A stretch of 8,571 nucleotides of DNA, taken from NCBI GenBank assembly GCA_001464165.1, contig LNEX01000224.1, positions 1 to 8,571 of the forward strand, written 5' to 3'. This DNA comes from a bacterium Ga0077546. Its GTDB lineage: Bacteria > Cyanobacteriota > Vampirovibrionia > Obscuribacterales > Obscuribacteraceae. The notes under the pieces were generated by a model. That model saw nothing but the letters and a program-made list of their open reading frames with translations, did not search any database and was not told where the DNA came from. This document shows positions 6,249-8,571 of the stretch, one piece after another. Both the position numbers and the translations under genes were made by a program. Every line of letters begins with the position of its first letter. Within the stretch, counting starts at the first letter, position 1.

Positions 6249-7046
6249 GTCTTGGAAGAGTGAGCCAATGCCACCAATAATGCCACCACCACCAGACTCT
6301 GCTGGGCTGCCACCAGCGCGCGGAGCATGTTCAAGAATACGATTGGCTAAACGCGAGAACGGCAGGCTCTGTAACCAAACAGTTCCATGTCCGCTTAATG
6401 TTGCAAGAAAAAGTCCTTCACCACCAAATACCATTGACTTTAAATTGCCAGCGCGGGCAATAGAATATTCAACTCCTGGGGTGAATGCCACCAAACAGCC
6501 AGTGTCGACACGCAGTGTCTCACCCTTAAGTTCTCGTTTGACAATTGTGCCGCAAGCGTGAACAAAGGCCAAACCATCACCGCTCAAGCTCTGCAGAATA
6601 AAGCCTTCGCCACCAAAGAAGCCTGTGCCTAACTTTTGCGTAAAGGCAATATCGAGCTTTGTGCCGTATGCGGCGCAGAGAAATCCGTCGCGCTGACAGG
6701 TCACTTGACCACCGAGCTGGGCCAAATCAAGAGGAATAATTTTGCCGGGATAAGGAGCAGCAAAGGCTACTTTTTGCTTGCCTGAGCCGCCGTTGGAAAA
6801 GTGGGTGATCATCATAGATTCACCGGCCAGCATACGCTTGCCTGCTCCAAATAGCTTTTTCATCATGCCCTGGTCGGCATCGGTACCGTCGCCCATCTTC
6901 GACTCAAAGACGATGCCATGTTCCATGTAGTTCATAGCACCGGCTTCAGCAATCACTGTTTCGCCAGGGTCAAGCTCAATTTCCACCAGCTGCATATCAT
7001 CACCAATGATGGTGTAGTCAATTTCGTGTGCCCGCATAGTGCCCAT
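6243..7046 (-). CDS. AIM24 / TIGR00266 family protein
   Basis: The 267-residue product is a full-length member of the AIM24 (DUF124, TIGR00266) family, a beta-rich fold of unknown biochemical function found widely in bacteria and, as AIM24, in fungal mitochondria. Diagnostic sequence includes [18 protein letters not shown] (26-43) at the start and the two Gly-rich strand repeats [17 protein letters not shown] (142-158) and [20 protein letters not shown] (207-226), followed by LPFSRLA. The C-terminus is a Gly-rich, mildly amphipathic tail (251-264), typical of the family and perhaps membrane-touching. No signal peptide or membrane helix is present. The start at 7046 is fixed by a strong AAGGAG upstream; the second Met (7037) is only three codons in. 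It stands alone, convergent with the zincin-like gene. Confidence 0.92.
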   Translation of the reverse strand: MGTMRAHEIDYTIIGDDMQLVEIELDPGETVIAEAGAMNYMEHGIVFESKMGDGTDADQGMMKKLFGAGKRMLAGESMMITHFSNGGSGKQKVAFAAPYPGKIIPLDLAQLGGQVTCQRDGFLCAAYGTKLDIAFTQKLGTGFFGGEGFILQSLSGDGLAFVHACGTIVKRELKGETLRVDTGCLVAFTPGVEYSIARAGNLKSMVFGGEGLFLATLSGHGTVWLQSLPFSRLANRILEHAPRAGGSPAESGGGGIIGGIGSLFQDS

Positions 7047-7052
7047 TGTTAG

Positions 7053-7058
7053 CTCCTT
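7053..7058 (-). promoter_or_regulatory. Strong Shine-Dalgarno of the AIM24-family gene
   Basis: AAGGAG on the minus strand, 6 bases before ATG 7046, is the best ribosome site in the window. It sets the start and suggests efficient translation. Confidence 0.8.
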
Positions 7059-7084
7059 CGTAAATATGCCTTAGGAAAGTAATG

Positions 7085-7123
7085 ACTTAGTAAGTACTAA
7101 CTGAATAAGTACCTACTTAGTAA
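7085..7123. promoter_or_regulatory. Paired inverted repeats, possible operator of the AIM24-family gene
   Basis: Two 6-2-6 inverted repeats lie five bases apart: TTAGTA-AG-TACTAA (7087-7100) and TAAGTA-CC-TACTTA (7106-7119). The first also contains the perfect odd palindrome ACTTA-G-TAAGT (7085-7095). The 9-mer ACTTAGTAA occurs at 7085-7093 and again at 7115-7123. The block is 39-77 bases upstream of the AIM24-family start, where a dimeric regulator could bind. No clear -10/-35 pair is visible around it. Confidence 0.45.
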
Positions 7124-7203
7124 AAATAGGGGTCCCGGAGGTTAAGGATTGGGAGTTTATCACGTTGCCCTAGACTTGAGATTAAGAGCCACGGCCCAAG
7201 AGC

Positions 7204-7262
7204 AGAAGTCTAAGTGTAAGACGAGAAGCCTAACTGTAAGACGAGAAGCCTAAGTGTGACGG
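7204..7262. repeat. 20-bp tandem repeat, almost three units
   Basis: Units at 7204-7223, 7224-7243 and 7244-7262 follow AGAAGYCTAASTGTAAGACG; the first two differ at two positions and the third loses a base near its end. The array is intergenic, downstream of the TolC-family gene and upstream of the AIM24-family gene, with no spacers, so it is not CRISPR-like. Confidence 0.85.
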
Positions 7263-7301
7263 CCAGGCTTTAGCAGCTGCATACCAGGAGCGGGGAGAGC
7301 C

Positions 7302-7320
7302 CACTAGCGAATCGCTGGTG
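7302..7320. repeat. Hairpin across the TolC-family stop codon
   Basis: CACTAGCGA (7302-7310) pairs with TCGCTGGTG (7312-7320) over nine positions with one G-T wobble, leaving one central base, so about eight pairs with a 3-base loop. The minus-strand stop codon (7304-7306) lies in the stem. No T-run follows on the minus strand, so this is not a classical intrinsic terminator; it may protect the 3' end of the transcript. Confidence 0.5.
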
Positions 7321-8571
7321 TGCGCGCCAGGACTGTTGAGCTTGAGATCAATCCGGTATCGTGCAGAAGATCTATCTGAGCATTATTAAAATTAACAATA
7401 GCTCTAGCCTTCTCAATTAAGGACGACGTGTAATCCTGCTGAGCTTTCAGCACATCAATATTGCGACCCACACCATTTTGAAAGCGCAGTTGAGCTAGAC
7501 GCAGCTCCTCGTTGGCGGAGCGCACTTGAGCCACGGCTTCTTCGATCTTTCTATCCGTTTTAAGGGATTGTAGATACGACCGCCTGACTTCAGAAGTAAC
7601 TTTGTTCAGCACTTGCTGCTGCTGTAAACCAGCCTGGCGAGCAGTCATCTTAGCAGCGTAAGTGTTGGCAAGATCAACTGCTCCTAGGCCTTCGAAATTC
7701 CAATTTACATTAACACCAAGGGTGTACAAGGCTGTGATCTGCCTGTTACGCACACCCACTCCACCAGCCGCACCAGCGAGGGTAATTGGAGCTAGTTCAT
7801 ACTGCTTGCTCAGAGTTTCACCAATACCAAGCACGTTTCCACTAAACGCAAAATTAGGCTGCAATTTTGCAGCGTTGACAACGATCTGCTTTTTGGCAGC
7901 CAAGCGCAACTCTTCGTACTGCTTCAACTCCGGCCGGTTGTCAATCGCAAGCTGTAAAAGTCGAGCAGCATTTGCTTGGTCCGAGACTATTCGAATTTTC
8001 TGAAGCAACAAATCATTTGGAACGATATCTAGACCCTGATTAGCGTTGAGGAACTCCGCTAAGAGAATCGCCGCTTCCCGACGAGCAATTTGTTGATCAA
8101 TTAGGTTCTGGCGATCCTGAGAGAGTTGTGTTTCAGCCTGCAACACTTCAAGATTGGTAGCCAAGCCGCCCTGCTTTAAGTCTTTATTGAGAGTAAGCTG
8201 TCCTTCAGAAGTTTCAACAGCCTTTACTCTAATCTGAAGGAGGGCCTCCTGCAGAAGCAAATCATAATAGCGCTTAGCTGCAGTCTGAAGTGTATCGCTA
8301 ACCGTGGCATGCTTTGAATGACGGGCAGCGCGATAATTATTGCGATTTTGCAAAGCACCAAATAAGACACTACCGCCACGATAGCCATAATATTTGAAGC
8401 CAGCAGAAGTCAAAATGAAAGGGTTATTAAAACTCAGCGGCTCCAGTGTTTGGCCAAAGGGAACATTGGCTTTACCCTTGAGATAATTCCATTGATACGA
8501 AAGAGCGATGTCAGGCAAAAACTTGCCCATTGAAGAGACTAATTTAGCCTTACGTGCTCGTTCGTCATATG
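7304..8571 (-). CDS. TolC-family outer-membrane efflux protein, 5' end outside window
   Basis: The frame is open to the window edge, with 13 codons upstream of Met 8530 reading into a typical OEP helix (ARKAKLVSSMGKFLPDIALS); that Met is therefore internal and signal peptide and first helix are missing. Numbering from it, two long coiled helical hairpins are visible at about 75-165 and 290-395. Each carries the family turn: GLATNLEVLQAE near 122-133 and GVGRNIDVLKAQ near 353-364. Strand-like segments at about 38-60 and 265-283 would be the barrel strands, and AIDNRPEL (195-202) is a common OEP motif. The protein should form the trimeric outer-membrane exit duct of a tripartite efflux or type I secretion system, so the organism has an outer membrane. 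No pump or adaptor gene lies downstream; they could be upstream, outside the window. Confidence 0.9.
   Translation of the reverse strand, partial: YDERARKAKLVSSMGKFLPDIALSYQWNYLKGKANVPFGQTLEPLSFNNPFILTSAGFKYYGYRGGSVLFGALQNRNNYRAARHSKHATVSDTLQTAAKRYYDLLLQEALLQIRVKAVETSEGQLTLNKDLKQGGLATNLEVLQAETQLSQDRQNLIDQQIARREAAILLAEFLNANQGLDIVPNDLLLQKIRIVSDQANAARLLQLAIDNRPELKQYEELRLAAKKQIVVNAAKLQPNFAFSGNVLGIGETLSKQYELAPITLAGAAGGVGVRNRQITALYTLGVNVNWNFEGLGAVDLANTYAAKMTARQAGLQQQQVLNKVTSEVRRSYLQSLKTDRKIEEAVAQVRSANEELRLAQLRFQNGVGRNIDVLKAQQDYTSSLIEKARAIVNFNNAQIDLLHDTGLISSSTVLARTPAIR

Noticed and set aside
7204..7262. CRISPR array
   Set aside because: The 20-bp units are directly adjacent with no spacers, and no cas gene is present.
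6268..8003. Plus-strand open frames at 6268-6561 and 7662-8003
   Set aside because: They are antisense to the AIM24-family and TolC-family genes, rich in Pro/Ser/Arg shadow sequence, with no support of their own.
8528..8530. ATG 8530 as the start of the TolC-family gene
   Set aside because: The frame continues upstream to the window end in typical OEP helix sequence, and this Met is not preceded by a signal peptide or ribosome site.

Overview
The window looks like chromosomal DNA of a bacterium from the Obscuribacter / Melainabacteria (Vampirovibrionia) side of the cyanobacterial lineage. I infer this from gene types I associate with those genomes, not from a marker gene: kinesin-light-chain-type TPR proteins fused to a caspase-like domain, a secreted TPR protein with a zincin-like tail, and short tandem repeats between genes. 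Base composition is near balanced. There is no rRNA, tRNA, transposase, integrase or CRISPR array.

Layout: (1) 1-2274, plus strand: a large TPR-caspase protein entered mid-gene. Its frame breaks at about 1810-1817, between the catalytic His and Cys of the caspase domain. (2) 2277-3969, minus strand: a four-helix membrane TPR protein followed by a small unrecognised protein, probably one transcript. It runs head-on into the TPR-caspase gene with only two bases between the stop codons. (3) 3970-4209: divergent intergenic region. (4) 4210-4998, plus strand: an SDR-fold protein without the usual Tyr/Lys catalytic pair. (5) 5071-6133, plus strand: an exported TPR protein with a decayed HExxH domain, broken by a frameshift at about 5540-5580 and preceded by an in-frame 15-bp tandem repeat. 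(6) 6243-7046, minus strand: an AIM24/TIGR00266-family protein. (7) 7047-7303: intergenic, with paired inverted repeats and a 20-bp tandem repeat. (8) 7304 to the window end, minus strand: a TolC-family outer-membrane efflux protein, 5' end outside the window.

No pathway links these genes. The common thread is TPR scaffolds at the cell envelope next to protease-like domains, one caspase-like and one zincin-like. Both protease-like genes are frame-broken, and the zincin site is also substituted. Either they are decaying, or the assembly carries indels at short homopolymers. The most useful leads are these two breaks, the KQVGH zincin site, the SDR with a rewritten active site, and the repeat and palindrome families between genes.
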